Shown here one piece after another: positions 11,257-20,948 of a DNA stretch of 64,000 nt (position 1 is its first letter; each line of letters opens with the position of its first letter). Both the position numbers and the translations under genes were made by a program. The notes beneath the pieces were generated by a model. The model saw only the letters and a list, made by a program, of their open reading frames with translations. It searched no databases and was not told the DNA's origin. Source of the stretch: Austropuccinia psidii (taxonomy: Eukaryota > Basidiomycota > Pucciniomycetes > Pucciniales > Sphaerophragmiaceae); the NCBI GenBank assembly GCA_023105745.1, contig JALGQZ010000019.1, positions 3,410,001 through 3,474,000 on the forward strand. Reading direction: 5' to 3'.

Positions 11257-12204
11257 AGAACAAAAAATAATAAGAATGAATTCCTCTAAAAGATATGCAG
11301 GTACAAGATGAGATGCAAAAGAGGAAAGGGAAGCCAAATGGCCAAAGAGCCAACCAAGTAAGTCCTTAATTACTGTTTCAACCTGCCAAAAATGAATAAT
11401 GGAATTAGTAAGGATATGACCACCAAATATCCATTGACAGGCGAAGAAAGAGAAAGAGAAAGGTGCTAAATGACTGACTTAATAATATCAGTATTTGCTT
11501 AACTAAAGTGAAAAGAAAATAGAGATAAAATAAAATCAAAATATATTAATTAACTGGGGAAAACCCCCCAGGGTGGAAAGGGTAGCCGGTATATGTGAAA
11601 AGTTGGGAGCTTGAGTTCTTCAGGCTGAAAACTGATCTGTAATGATCCTTGAGGCTGTATTGATTGTTTTGGGAATTGATACAGCTGGCTAATATTGAAA
11701 TTGAATTGGATTGAATGAATTTCCCATGATTGAAAATGAAATACAGGTCTTGATGGATCCAGACTGTATTGAAATGAATATGGTTGCCAAGATGGATTGA
11801 GTGGAGCTTTGACACTTGACAACTTCTTTTGGCACTGCCTCTTGAATACACTTGAGAATGAATTGACAGTATTCCCTTGGAAGGAATACTTGGAGTGAGA
11901 ATAACCAATGACTGCTTGATGGCGTCATTGGTCTTTGACGCTGAAACACTTGCCCTTGAGCCTTGATGATTCCTCTGAATGATTGGGTGCCTTGATGACG
12001 TGATGAGATGTTGGAATGTTGAAATGAGCATTTGATATTGCCACCATTGAATTTCTGTTGAAAAATGATGCACAATGATATATAACATCATTTATGGCAT
12101 ATTGGTTGATTGGCAAGAAGATTACGTCCAAAGGTCTTGAGGTGGAAAGGCAGAGGGGAAAAGGATGGATGTGATGGCTTCAGAGCTTGGAAAGGTGTTT
12201 CTGG
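11257..12204. other. Non-coding stretch inside the transposase gene
   Basis: No gene is supported. Short words such as CCTTGATG, TTGAATG and TTGAAATGA recur between 11500 and 12070. GTAAGT at 11357 could be the donor of a long intron. The stretch interrupts the transposase between its MHN motif and its SHGSLKAAEW motif, so it is either an oversized intron or an intron enlarged by an insertion. Confidence 0.4.
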
Positions 12205-12562
12205 GCCTTTTGGGGTTTTTGGCCATTTTTGGGTTCTGAGCCAAAAACTGGCCCAAAAGGCGGGAAAGTGTCTTTTGGACACTTTGCGTCAAAGTGCGCA
12301 AAAATGCGCAAAATGCGCAAAAGTGCGCAAAAATGCGCAAAGTGCGCAAAAATGCGCAAAGTGCGCAAAAGTGCGCAAATATGCGCAAATGCGCAAAGTG
12401 CGCAAAAAGTGCGCAAATGCGCAAAAGTGCGCAAAATGCGCAAAAAGTGCGCAAATGCGCAAAAATGCGCAAAAGTGCGCAAATGCGCAAAAATGCGCAA
12501 AATGCGCAAAAATGCGCAAATGCGCATTATGAGCCCAAATGGCCAAAAACAGCCATTTGGGC
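12205..12562. repeat. Array of ~25 TGCGCA units flanked by two hairpins
   Basis: From 12293 to 12526 the unit (A/G)TGCGCAAA(A) of 8-11 bp repeats head to tail with about 25 copies of the palindrome TGCGCA. On the left, 12205-12223 can pair with 12240-12261 (GCCTTTTGGG and GTTTTTGGC with their complements). On the right, GCCCAAATGGC at 12533-12543 pairs perfectly with 12552-12562 across an 8-nt loop. Open frames here (Lys-Cys-Ala repeats in all frames) are by-products of the repeat. Confidence 0.85.
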
Positions 12563-12808
12563 CATTTCCCCTGGTTTTGAGGGAAATGACCAGAAATACC
12601 CATTTGGGCATAAATTGCCGCTATGGGTGCTGGATTGAGGTGAAGGGCCATGGAGGCCCCAAAACACAAATGGCCATAAATGGGCCATAAGATAATGACG
12701 TGGCCATATTGGCCACTGGTGATGGATATGGCCAATTGGCCATAAAAGAACCGTGGCTTGATATGCCATATGGGGATCCAAGGAGGTGAATTGCCATGGT
12801 TGTGACAG
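12563..12808. repeat. GGCCA-rich stretch ending at a candidate splice acceptor
   Basis: The word GGCCA or its complement TGGCC recurs many times, including TGGCCATATTGGCCA and TGGCCAATTGGCCA. It looks like a continuation of the non-coding insert. GTGACAG ending at 12808 is a candidate 3' splice site for the downstream transposase exon. Confidence 0.5.
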
Positions 12809-14580
12809 TCCCGCAGGAAATCCAATGACACCAACAGTTCAGACTCAGATTCCATGACCTCCAACAGCTCTCTTGATAAAATCACATTGAGAGAGGCCCG
12901 CTCCCTGAGAAGAGACGCAGCAAAAATAATAAATGAGCCACTCCCCACTACTTCCACCCGAAAAAACTACTTCCCAATGCCCACCCCTAACACAGAACAT
13001 CCATCTAGTGGTTCTGCGGAGATTCCTTCATTTGATGCCGATTACATCCCCACTTCTGAAATCCCCTCTGAATTGGATATCACTGCACTGAGTGATCACC
13101 AGATCAAGGGTGAGGCTCTGGAGCATCTCTGACAAATCATATCTGAGACAATAATTCCCTCATCATGGACAAGAGTACCTCGCAACATGGGTTCCCCCTC
13201 TCATGGTAGCTTAAAAGCCGCTGAATGGGCTGTCTTATATAAGGTCTATATTCCAATTTTAATGCTCAGTCAACAGATGTCATTAGATGTACACCAATCC
13301 GCCAACATTCAAAGGCAAATGGGTCAGTCAGAAGAACTTGGAAATGAACTAACCAAGAATACATTCCATTTGATTAGTGCTATCAACATTGCCACAAGTT
13401 GGACTGTTTCAATAGGAGATGCGACTGCATTTGCTGAACATTGGAAAAAATTCCGCCTTTCCAATCAACTCCTGTTCCCAAAACAGAAAAGTAAACCAAA
13501 TCATCATTTTGCTGACCATATTCCCGAACTCTTCCAACGTTGGGGCCCAGCACAAGCCTCAGCCACATGGGGTTATGAGCGCTTGATTGGAGTATTTGCA
13601 AAAATGCCAACAAATAACAAAATATGTACGTCAATTAATAAGATCAATATATTCACATTGATTAAACACCTGAACTGAATAAGATTAACTTCTTGAAACT
13701 CTAAATAGATGATATAGATAAAACCTTACTTCAACATATCTGTCGATGTTCCAACCTTTCCGTTCTCCTGAAATCCCCCTCCGTGCCATGTGAAATAAAA
13801 CAGCTTTTCGAATCACAGCCACCTGCCCTGTTCAATGACCATAAATATAACAAACCATCCCGCCATGACCAAGAAAATTATGATTGCCTGGTTGAGTACT
13901 TACAGAATTTTCATGCAACAAGGGAAATAGTTGATTGGATCAGCTTAGACACTACCGTGCAATCCACAAGTCATCTCACTTCAAGGATTGTCTCACCTTG
14001 GTATTTTCCAGTTTCAAACATTAATATTGGGAACAATATATTTTCAACTGAATCCAAAAATGTCAGCAACAGTGTGATATCTTTTCTGAGGGGCAATTCA
14101 CGACAATTTGGTATTATTAATAGCATTTTTAAAGTCTCTGAGCCATCTAGCATACTGAACAATAACTTTCTGATCTTAAAAACTTTGAAGATTGATGTGA
14201 ATTTCTTACCAGATTGGCCGCATCTCAATATTTACAAAGCTATTGGTCTTGATGATGGACACTTGATTATATCTGAAGAAGAAATAGAAGGTAACTGTGG
14301 TTTGTGAGATAACAAAGTTCTGTCATGTGGACTGCTTGTAATGATAAAGCCGTTATTTCATGAAATTTAGTCTACAGAAATGCAAATATCTCAGATTCAT
14401 TAGCAATTTTGCTAGTGAAATAACTGCCTCAAAATTTAGTGACAGAGACATGCCATTGTGACAAGCAAAGCCCATTATTTCACATTGCCACAAAGAACTT
14501 ACTATTTTGACATTGGGTACAGTGTGAATAAGCCAAGTTCAATGATCAAATGACCCACACACTCACCTTTCACAGCATCC

Positions 14581-15209
14581 AAAATTTCTAACTGCGTCAT
14601 CATCATGTTGGAAGGGGAAGCGGCCCTTGCGCACACGCCAATGCACACGCAAGTGCACCCGCACACGCCAATGCACACGCAAGCGCACCCGCACCCACAC
14701 ACGCGGTATTGTGCGGCGGGCTCTACCAGTGTCACCTGCAAAACGACAATCCCGCTCAGGCGGAGTCCTTTCATGGACGACCTGGTGAAGTCAAACCCCC
14801 TGCCAAAATTTCTAGCTGCGCCATCATCATGTAGGAAGGGGAAGCGACCCTTGCACACCCGCACACCACACGCGCCCACACACGCATGCGCACCCGCACC
14901 CGCACACGCGGTATTGTGCGGCGGGCTCTACCAGTGTCACCTGCAAAACGACAATCCCGCTCAGGTGGAGTCCTTTCATGGACGACCTGGTGAAGTCAAA
15001 CCCCCCGCCAAAATTTCTAGCTGCGCCATCATCATGTAGGAAGGGGAAGCGACCCTTGCGCACGCGCCAATGCACACGCAAGCGCACCCGCACACGCATG
15101 CGCACACGTGGTATTGTGCGGCGGGCCCTACCAGTGTCACCTGCAAAATGACAATCCTGCTCAGGCGGAGTCCTTTTATGGATGACCTGGTGAAGTCAAA
15201 CCCCCCGCC
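14581..15209. repeat. Three GC- and CpG-rich tandem repeats of 200-224 bp
   Basis: Copies begin AAAATTTCTA(A/G)CTGCG at 14581, 14805 and 15010. Each contains a variable CACACGCAAGCGCACC-type microsatellite, then GGTATTGTGCGGCGGGC, ACCAGTGTCACCTGCAAAA and CCTGGTGAAGTCAAACCCCC. A 144-codon frame on the plus strand simply reads the repeats. CpG is frequent here, unlike in the retroelements to the right. Confidence 0.85.
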
Positions 15210-15395
15210 TACATCAAGACTGGCTGAAGGACCTCTTTGATGTGTGTTTGTGCAAACAGGCGGGTCTTGTGTAATTTTCACCAACCATCGGACGGTTGCG
15301 GGATGATCAGGTGGTGAGGAATCTGAGTTGAAGGCACAGGGGAACCAATATTGGTGGATGTCACAGGATTTGGTGTAAGACAAGAGTAGGACGTG

Positions 15396-15468
15396 TGCTT
15401 GACGTTCGCTTGATTTTTGCTTGACGTGAGCTTGAATTTTATCCTGCTTGACGTTTGCTTGACGTGAA
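15396..15468. repeat. Short direct repeats of GCTTGACGT
   Basis: TTGACGT occurs four times (about 15399, 15421, 15448 and 15459), with further GCTTGA words between. It borders the truncated end of element A1. TGACGT is also the core of bZIP-type sites, but no function can be claimed. Confidence 0.55.
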
Positions 15469-15508
15469 GTCAATCGCTGACGATTGACACAAGATTCGCC
15501 CTGGTGTC

Positions 15509-17514
15509 CTTGGTCCTGTCTTCACTCATGTGTCCCATATAGGGGCAGTAAGGGCATTCCTGCAGGATCAGAGAGATGTGGTCTCTGTCCACCACTGTGA
15601 GTGCACTTGTGTGTTTTTCTCTGAGGTAGAGCAGGCCATCTATAAGGAAGAACTTGTTATCCTTATAGGCCCTCAACCAGGGTTCTTCCAGCTGGGATTC
15701 CAGTTCTGGACTCCTGTACTTTTGTTGAAGGAGCTGTAGTAGTATGCCACACTGTTTGTGTTTGGCGTAAGACTTCAGTACTGCACTAAAAAATTCATTG
15801 TGCAGTTCAGAGGAGCTTATTCCCAATATGGGAGTTTCTGTTCCCTCTGAATAAGTGTTTCTACTGTCAAGGGTACCACTTTCTGGTTCCCATTCAGAAA
15901 ATCTGAAGTTCTTCCTCCTATCCATTTCCATGAAATGGATAGGGATTTTGGCTGCACCTTCAGGGTCATAAGCTGGATTGCTCTTGACATTGTCCAGTGG
16001 CCATCTGCTAAGGCATCTGCATTGGTATGACTTTTACCTTCCTTGTATATGATGGTCATATTCCCTCTATACTCCTGGATGGCTATTTGCCATCTCAGGA
16101 TGTGCCTATTTGTAGTCTTCATGTTCAGTTCAGACTTTAAGGCTGTGCAGTCTGTGTAGACCTCAAAGACCGCACCCTCCAAATAATAATGAAGTTTCTC
16201 TAGAGCCCAGACTAGACATAGACATTCAGTCTGGGTGGCCCCATACCTGGCTTCTGAATCTTTCACTTGCGTTGAGACGTAGCAAATTACTCCTTCTCTT
16301 GGTTCACCATCCACAATTTGTCTTTGGTGAAGGGCTGCTCCTAGGCCTTGACTACATGCTGCATCTATGTATAACTTGCATGGTAGTTCAAAGTCGGGTA
16401 AGATGAGCACAGGTGCATTTGTGAGTTCATATTTGATACTCTCATATGCATCCCTCCTTTCCTTGGTGATTTCAAAAACTACTTCTTTTGAACACAGCTT
16501 GCATAAACTACTAGTTATGTGGGAAAAATTCTTGATGTCGTTTCTATAGTAGCTAGCAAACCCAAGGAAATATTGCATCTCTTTGATGCTTGTTGGTACT
16601 TCCTTTTGCAGTACTGCTGCGACTTTATTATGATCAATTGCCAGAGTAAGACCTCAGACTTTATGTCCTAGAGCCAGCAGCTCTTGTTGGCCAAAATTAC
16701 ACTTTTTCAGTGAAATTTTCAGATTGATGGGTGTACATTTGCTTTGAACTCTGTCTATGTAATGTACATGGTCTTCCCATGTCTCTGAGTATATAATGAT
16801 ATCATCAATATATACCACCATCCAGCCTTCCAATATTTCTTCTTGAAATGTTGTGTCCATCATTCTCTGGAAGTGGGCTGGTGCATTTTTGATGCCAAAT
16901 GGCATCCTGGTATACTCATATATGCCCATATGGCATATTATTCTGAGTAATTTCATGGAGTTTGGTCCAACTACATTTTGGTGGAAGCCTTTCATACAAT
17001 ACATTTTGGTTATGTATTTGGCTTTTTCCAGTTTATCCAAGGCATGAGGTATCCTGGGTATAGGGTACCTGTCTGCTTTTGTGTAGTTATTCAGAGCTCT
17101 GAAGTCCCCACACAGTCTAGACTTGCCATCATGCCAGGTGATTAGGACAGGGGTGGTGATATCCACTATTTCATTATGTCAAATCTTCCTGATGACATCC
17201 ATGTCCAAGAGTTCATTGATATGTTTCTCAATTTATTTCCTGGTTTCCAGGCTTGCTGGATAAAGAGGTCTGCTAAGCATGGGTGGATAAGGTCTTTCCA
17301 CATCCAGATACAGTTCTATATCATGGCCTTTGATTTTGCCTAATGGCTCTTCACCAATGGCAAATGCTGGTCTGTTCTTTCTCAGCATCTTCATTAAACT
17401 TAGCTTTTGTTTACTGGTGAGGGTAGTGCTAAACCGTCCCTCTCTGAATTCATTCAGAAGTTCTTCTAGTGTATTTTGAGAAGATATATGGTATATATCA
17501 AGTGAAAATTTCTT
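15509..17514 (-). pseudogene. A1 reverse transcriptase-RNase H and truncated integrase
   Basis: Reverse transcriptase motifs are clear: TTPVLITWHDGKSRLCGDFR, YPIPRIP, MPFGIKNAPAHFQ and the intact YIDD box. However, the first catalytic Asp (KMDCMKG in A2) is Tyr here, codon at 16999-17001, which should abolish polymerisation. RNase H follows with LYIDAACS, TECLCLVWA and YTDCTAL. The integrase zinc-binding region begins but stops at about 15509. Stops and frame changes occur near 17160, 16650 and 16000. It lies immediately downstream of the protease in the same element. Confidence 0.9.
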
Positions 17515-18546
17515 TTACTTGTTGTTACCAATGCTAATGTGCCTACTTTTACTGTTATAAATATCTATGCCATACATCCTCTGGTAGTCTGTTCCCAGTA
17601 AGAACCCTTGGATGTGGGCATCATTAAGCACTACAAACTCTGGTTTTAGTCTGATATTACCCTTCCTGTGGGGCATAATTATCTCTTTGATAATTGTACC
17701 AATGAAAGTCATCTTCCCTGAGGCACTTTTGAAGTTCTTTGCCTTGGTGGGCAAGAGATGTTTTTCCCAATTTGGGAAGTGGTTATCCAGATATTCTCTG
17801 GCCACTATGGAGCAGTGTGCTCCACTGTCAATGATCAGTGGATGCTGAGCATTGTCAATACAGACAGTCATCTTTGTGGCTGTTCCATGTATACATTCCA
17901 TCCCTTTGGTTGGTGCAACCAGGAATGTTTGTGCATCTTGTGTGTGTTTGCACAAGTTTTTATTGGCAGTATCCTGTGGCATGCCTGCTTCCAACTGTAT
18001 GTCCTGAATTTCTAGTGGGGTTTCCTCTTGATATTCTACTAAAAATTCTTCCTTTGGGTCTTGGTCATCATCAGATAGGTCTCTGATGGCATCACCCATA
18101 GAGTCTGATTCAGAATCCTCTGTTGGGGATTCCTCCTCTGGGACTTTCTCAATGGCATAGACTTTTTTCTTGGCCTTTGGGCAGTTGTTGGCATAGTGGT
18201 CTGTTGAACCACAATTGTGACAAGAATTTCTCTTCTTTGCCACTTCTGCCACTCTTTCTTTGGGTTTGTCTTTAAACTCTACCCTGAAAGGTTGTTTCTG
18301 CTTGAAACTACTGCTCTTATATGGGGTGAATTTCCCTATATTAGTCCTTTTCCTTATGTCTTGTAAGGTATTGGCAATGTCATCTAGAGTGCAATTTTGG
18401 TTGCATCCACATTTTACTGCATGCTCTAGCTCTCCTGGCAGTTGTGTCAGAAGCTTGTGATTCCTAATTTGGATGTTCATCTGAGGATCAATGGCTTTAA
18501 GTATTTTAGACTGTCTAAGACACCACTCATATGGATCTTTGTCCAC
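17515..18546 (-). pseudogene. A1 nucleocapsid zinc knuckle and aspartic protease
   Basis: This 343-codon open frame contains a single CCHC knuckle (CHNCGSTDHYANNC), an acidic linker and a retropepsin-type active site IIDSGAHCSIV. The flap and C-terminal region GFLLGTDYQRM follow. These parts process the polyprotein and bind element RNA. It is the longest intact piece of A1. It is separated from upstream gag by a frameshift near 18550, as the gag frame runs on to 18477 out of phase. Confidence 0.9.
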
Positions 18547-20036
18547 AGAGTATTTTTAATTGTCAAATGACATGGTCTTTTGCCATATCCAAGTTCCATT
18601 GCTGTACCTTTGGATGATTTGACTCTTCCACCATGGATCTCTTTTATTTCTGTGTACCATATTTTAACATGACCTTTAAATGCAATTTTCAATCTAGCAG
18701 TAATCCAGTAGTCTGGTATGCTTTGTACATCAACAAAGAGTCCATCAATATAATATATGAGCTCCATATGATCATATTCTCCTGATCCAGAGAATTTGGG
18801 CCAGCTTGAGGCCTCAGGAATCTTTTTCAAGGCTTCCTTCTCTGAATAAGACATGCCATCTCCATCCTGGTATTGTGATGGAAATCTTGCCTTATTCATC
18901 AACATGGCATCTGGTTTGATTTCATCTGGTTGGTATGGAGTTTCCAGAACTTGGCCTTGTGGTTAGGGCTTCAAGTTATGGTAGACATTGAACAATTTTT
19001 TTATGTCTTGGTCGAGACAATCCCTGTCCCTTTTGCTGTGGTGTTGTTCTTCAAAGAGTAGATTCAGTCTTTTGTGGGTTTCTTCAGATGCTTTGCTCAA
19101 TTGAGCATGTCCCTCTTGAAGATTTTTAACTATTTTTTCCATAGAGGCTTGTAATTTTTTCATCCTCTCATGGCTGGCTTCAAGTTCTGCAAGCTGCTTT
19201 GCAGATTGCTCACCATATTGGGACATTTGTAACCACAGTGTATCACTGTTGATGTTACTCTCAGATGTGACAATGTTATGTTCAGTCTGAGTGGGGGTAA
19301 TGTTTCTATTACTAGGACTACTGATTCTAGAGTGGTTTACAACTACTTCAGGTTCTTGTGCACTTCTTTTACCAAATCCACCAGCTTCTGAATCATAGGG
19401 TCTGACTCTTTCCTCCTCTGGTTAGAGGAGGCTTTGTTCTTGCCTTTGTTACCTTGTCTTCTCCTGGAAACTTCCTGGCATTCTGAAGAATGGTGACTCT
19501 TGGCCACTGATCTGCTGGTTTCTGAATGGTGTGAAGATTGTGAGCCTGAAGGAATCTGAGTAGGCCCTGTCTGGTTTAACTGTTCTTCTATAGCTTGGAT
19601 AGTGGCTTGATTCTCCCTTATCCTCTGTGCCCTTGCCTCCAGGAGTCTGAACTGCCTGGTAGGATTCCAACCTTTGGTTATTATCACAAAGGCTTTGAAG
19701 TCTATCTCTTTAAGACATATCTTGTGGCAACTTGCTCCAAGCTCTTCCCAGTGAGATGCCAGGTTGAACCTCTTGTTGTCCATGCTCCATTGGAATAAGT
19801 CCTTGAGGAGTTGGTGGAGGTGAAGAACTTGATCCATGTCTTTGCAGTCCTCTTGTTTGAGGTCTCCATTGAATTGGAGTGTGAATGGCAGGGTTGATAT
19901 TATCTCCCTCATTGTTTTGCCATCCACTACTGTTTCCAGGGTTTCCTCTTTCAGGTCTTCTGGTTCTGGACAAGTTTTCCCTGTCCTCTGGCTGGTTCCT
20001 TTGGAAGCCAAGAACTCGGAGGTGTTCAGGTGACAT
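18477..20036 (-). pseudogene. A1 Gag region with two overlapping open frames
   Basis: One frame (open 20050-19343) encodes Gag-like sequence including MDNKRFNLASHWEELGA and GWNPTRQFRLLEARA. A second frame begins with the ATG at 20036-20034, one base after the stop of the small first ORF. It stays open to 19449 apart from one TAA at 19712-19710, where A2 has CAA. Further on come a coiled-coil stretch (19226-18963; MSQYGEQSAKQLAELEASH) and the capsid-like SYSEKEALKKIPEASSWPKF (18905 on). Frameshifts near 19340, 18960 and 18600 break the product. Gag builds the particle that packages element RNA. Confidence 0.8.
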
Positions 20037-20037
20037 G

Positions 20038-20346
20038 TTAGTGTTTGCAAGCAGTCAAAAACTTTATGTTCTTAGGGTATCTCCCTTTGACTGTGCCTTG
20101 TACAAATTTGTTGTCTGCTGATTTGGGAAATTTACCTTTAGAGGTTACAACTGGGTTAATAATAGTCATTGATGCAGAGTTTCGTGGTTTTCTACTTCTC
20201 TGTGTAGCTATTGGTGTCCACTTCTTTGCTGTAATCAGGCCTTCACTGTGCCTCTTTCCTTTTCCCTTTCTGCCCTCTGGTTCTGAGGGTGTCACTGGTG
20301 TGTTGGCCTGTGACTGGGTCTCAAGTGGGATGTAATTTTCTTCCAC
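20038..20346 (-). CDS. A1 small first ORF upstream of gag
   Basis: A 102-codon frame rich in Lys, Arg, Thr and Ser ends in FLTACKH and TAA at 20040-20038. Equivalent sequence with the same ending is found in A2 (55856-55510) and A3 (22400-22642). The apparent first codon is GTG and the frame is open a little further upstream, so translation may begin on a spliced leader or elsewhere. The stop is followed after one base (C) by the ATG of the next frame. The function is unknown; the basic composition would suit RNA binding. Confidence 0.55.
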   Translation of the reverse strand: MEENYIPLETQSQANTPVTPSEPEGRKGKGKRHSEGLITAKKWTPIATQRSRKPRNSASMTIINPVVTSKGKFPKSADNKFVQGTVKGRYPKNIKFLTACKH

Positions 20347-20948
20347 TGAATCAAGGTAGGAAAAAGAGGGCTTATTTCAGTTAAGACTTCTCAAAAATGC
20401 TGGTTTTGCACATCTAAGATTGGCCTCTGGGCTTGTATGTTACTACAATATGCCCTGTATAATGACAGTGTAATTGAATCAACAATCCCAAGTCAGAATT
20501 ACAGCGTTTTGGTACCCTGTCACACTGTTTGTGTGCCACTATCCCACAGATTCACTTGTGGTTTTCAAGTGTAATCTGTACAAGTGGCTCTATAAATGTA
20601 CTTGAATTAACAATACCCTTAACCACGCCTCAACTGTTAGTTTTACAGTCAGAGGTGTCCTTATTCAATCAAGAATACAGGATTTATTGATGGCTTATGT
20701 GTTTTTATATGTAGAACATGCCACAAATAAAGGTTTTGTGGGTATTAACCATGTGGCAAGTACTCTTATAATGTGAGTACAGGGGTGGTATATATACAAA
20801 ATAAAAGGAAAAATATATATAATATATATTTTTTAAGAAAATTTACGCCTAAAAAGAATAAAAAAATTTTCAGAAAGTGAGAAATAAGAGAAAAAACTCA
20901 CTTATAGAGGTCCAAAAAAAAGCTTAAAGGACGGCCAGGCCCCCAAAA
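20347..20948 (-). other. A1 leader with primer-site-like junction
   Basis: Untranslated leader between LTR and first ORF. Beside the LTR the plus strand reads GGCCAGGCCCCCAAAA then TG of the LTR. The same junction is present in A4, and in slightly altered form in A2 and in family C (36891-36909). It should be the primer-binding site, although I could not match it to a tRNA 3' end. Confidence 0.6.

Larger units (their letters stand above)
3276..14423. mobile_element. Probable Plavaka/CACTA-like DNA transposon carrying helicase, unknown protein and transposase
   Basis: The three spliced genes lie next to each other with no other coding matter between them, and each carries a disabling stop. 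Homologous palindromes precede the helicase and the transposase. Tnp2/Plavaka elements in basidiomycetes are known to carry extra genes. I could not find terminal inverted repeats or a target duplication, so the limits given are only those of the contents, and the grouping is inference. Confidence 0.45.
9568..14423 (+). pseudogene. Tnp2/Plavaka-like DNA transposase, split by ~1.5 kb of non-coding sequence
   Basis: The first part runs 9568-11256 (562 codons from ATG). It has a CxxC zinc-ribbon-like segment (YICCPQC, near residue 190), a GNHFCNFC motif, and LDIMHNLILGILKDH near residue 505, the signature of basidiomycete Tnp2/CACTA-type (Plavaka) transposases. After a non-coding stretch the same protein resumes by about 12809. 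An S/D-rich linker leads to ETIIPSSWTRVPRNMG and SHGSLKAAEW, the matching downstream motif of the family. A TGA at 13130-13132 interrupts it (CGA to TGA likely). An 83-bp intron at 13626-13708 joins NNKIY to the C-terminal exon, which is open to 14307. An intron 14291-14370 would instead give a stop at 14421. The product would cut and join transposon ends. How 11256 connects to 12809 is unresolved; a GTAAGT donor at 11357 and an acceptor ending at 12808 are candidates. Confidence 0.75.

Noticed and set aside
12293..12526. Possible CRISPR-like direct repeats
   Set aside because: Units are 8-11 bp with no unique spacers, in a eukaryotic genome; it is a simple tandem array.
12110..12957. Several long open frames on both strands reading Lys-Cys-Ala or Ala-His-Leu-Arg repeats
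   Set aside because: They are by-products of the TGCGCAAA repeat, which stays open in most frames; no start context or domain supports translation.
3300..14580. Terminal inverted repeats of the CACTA type for the DNA transposon
   Set aside because: CACTG/CACAGTG words near 3330 and 14520 were examined but do not form convincing matching ends with a target duplication.
14502..15473. Plus and minus frames of 90-165 codons across the CpG-rich tandem repeats
   Set aside because: They repeat with the DNA unit, are His/Pro/Thr or Val/Cys strings from CACACGC microsatellites, and show no protein feature.
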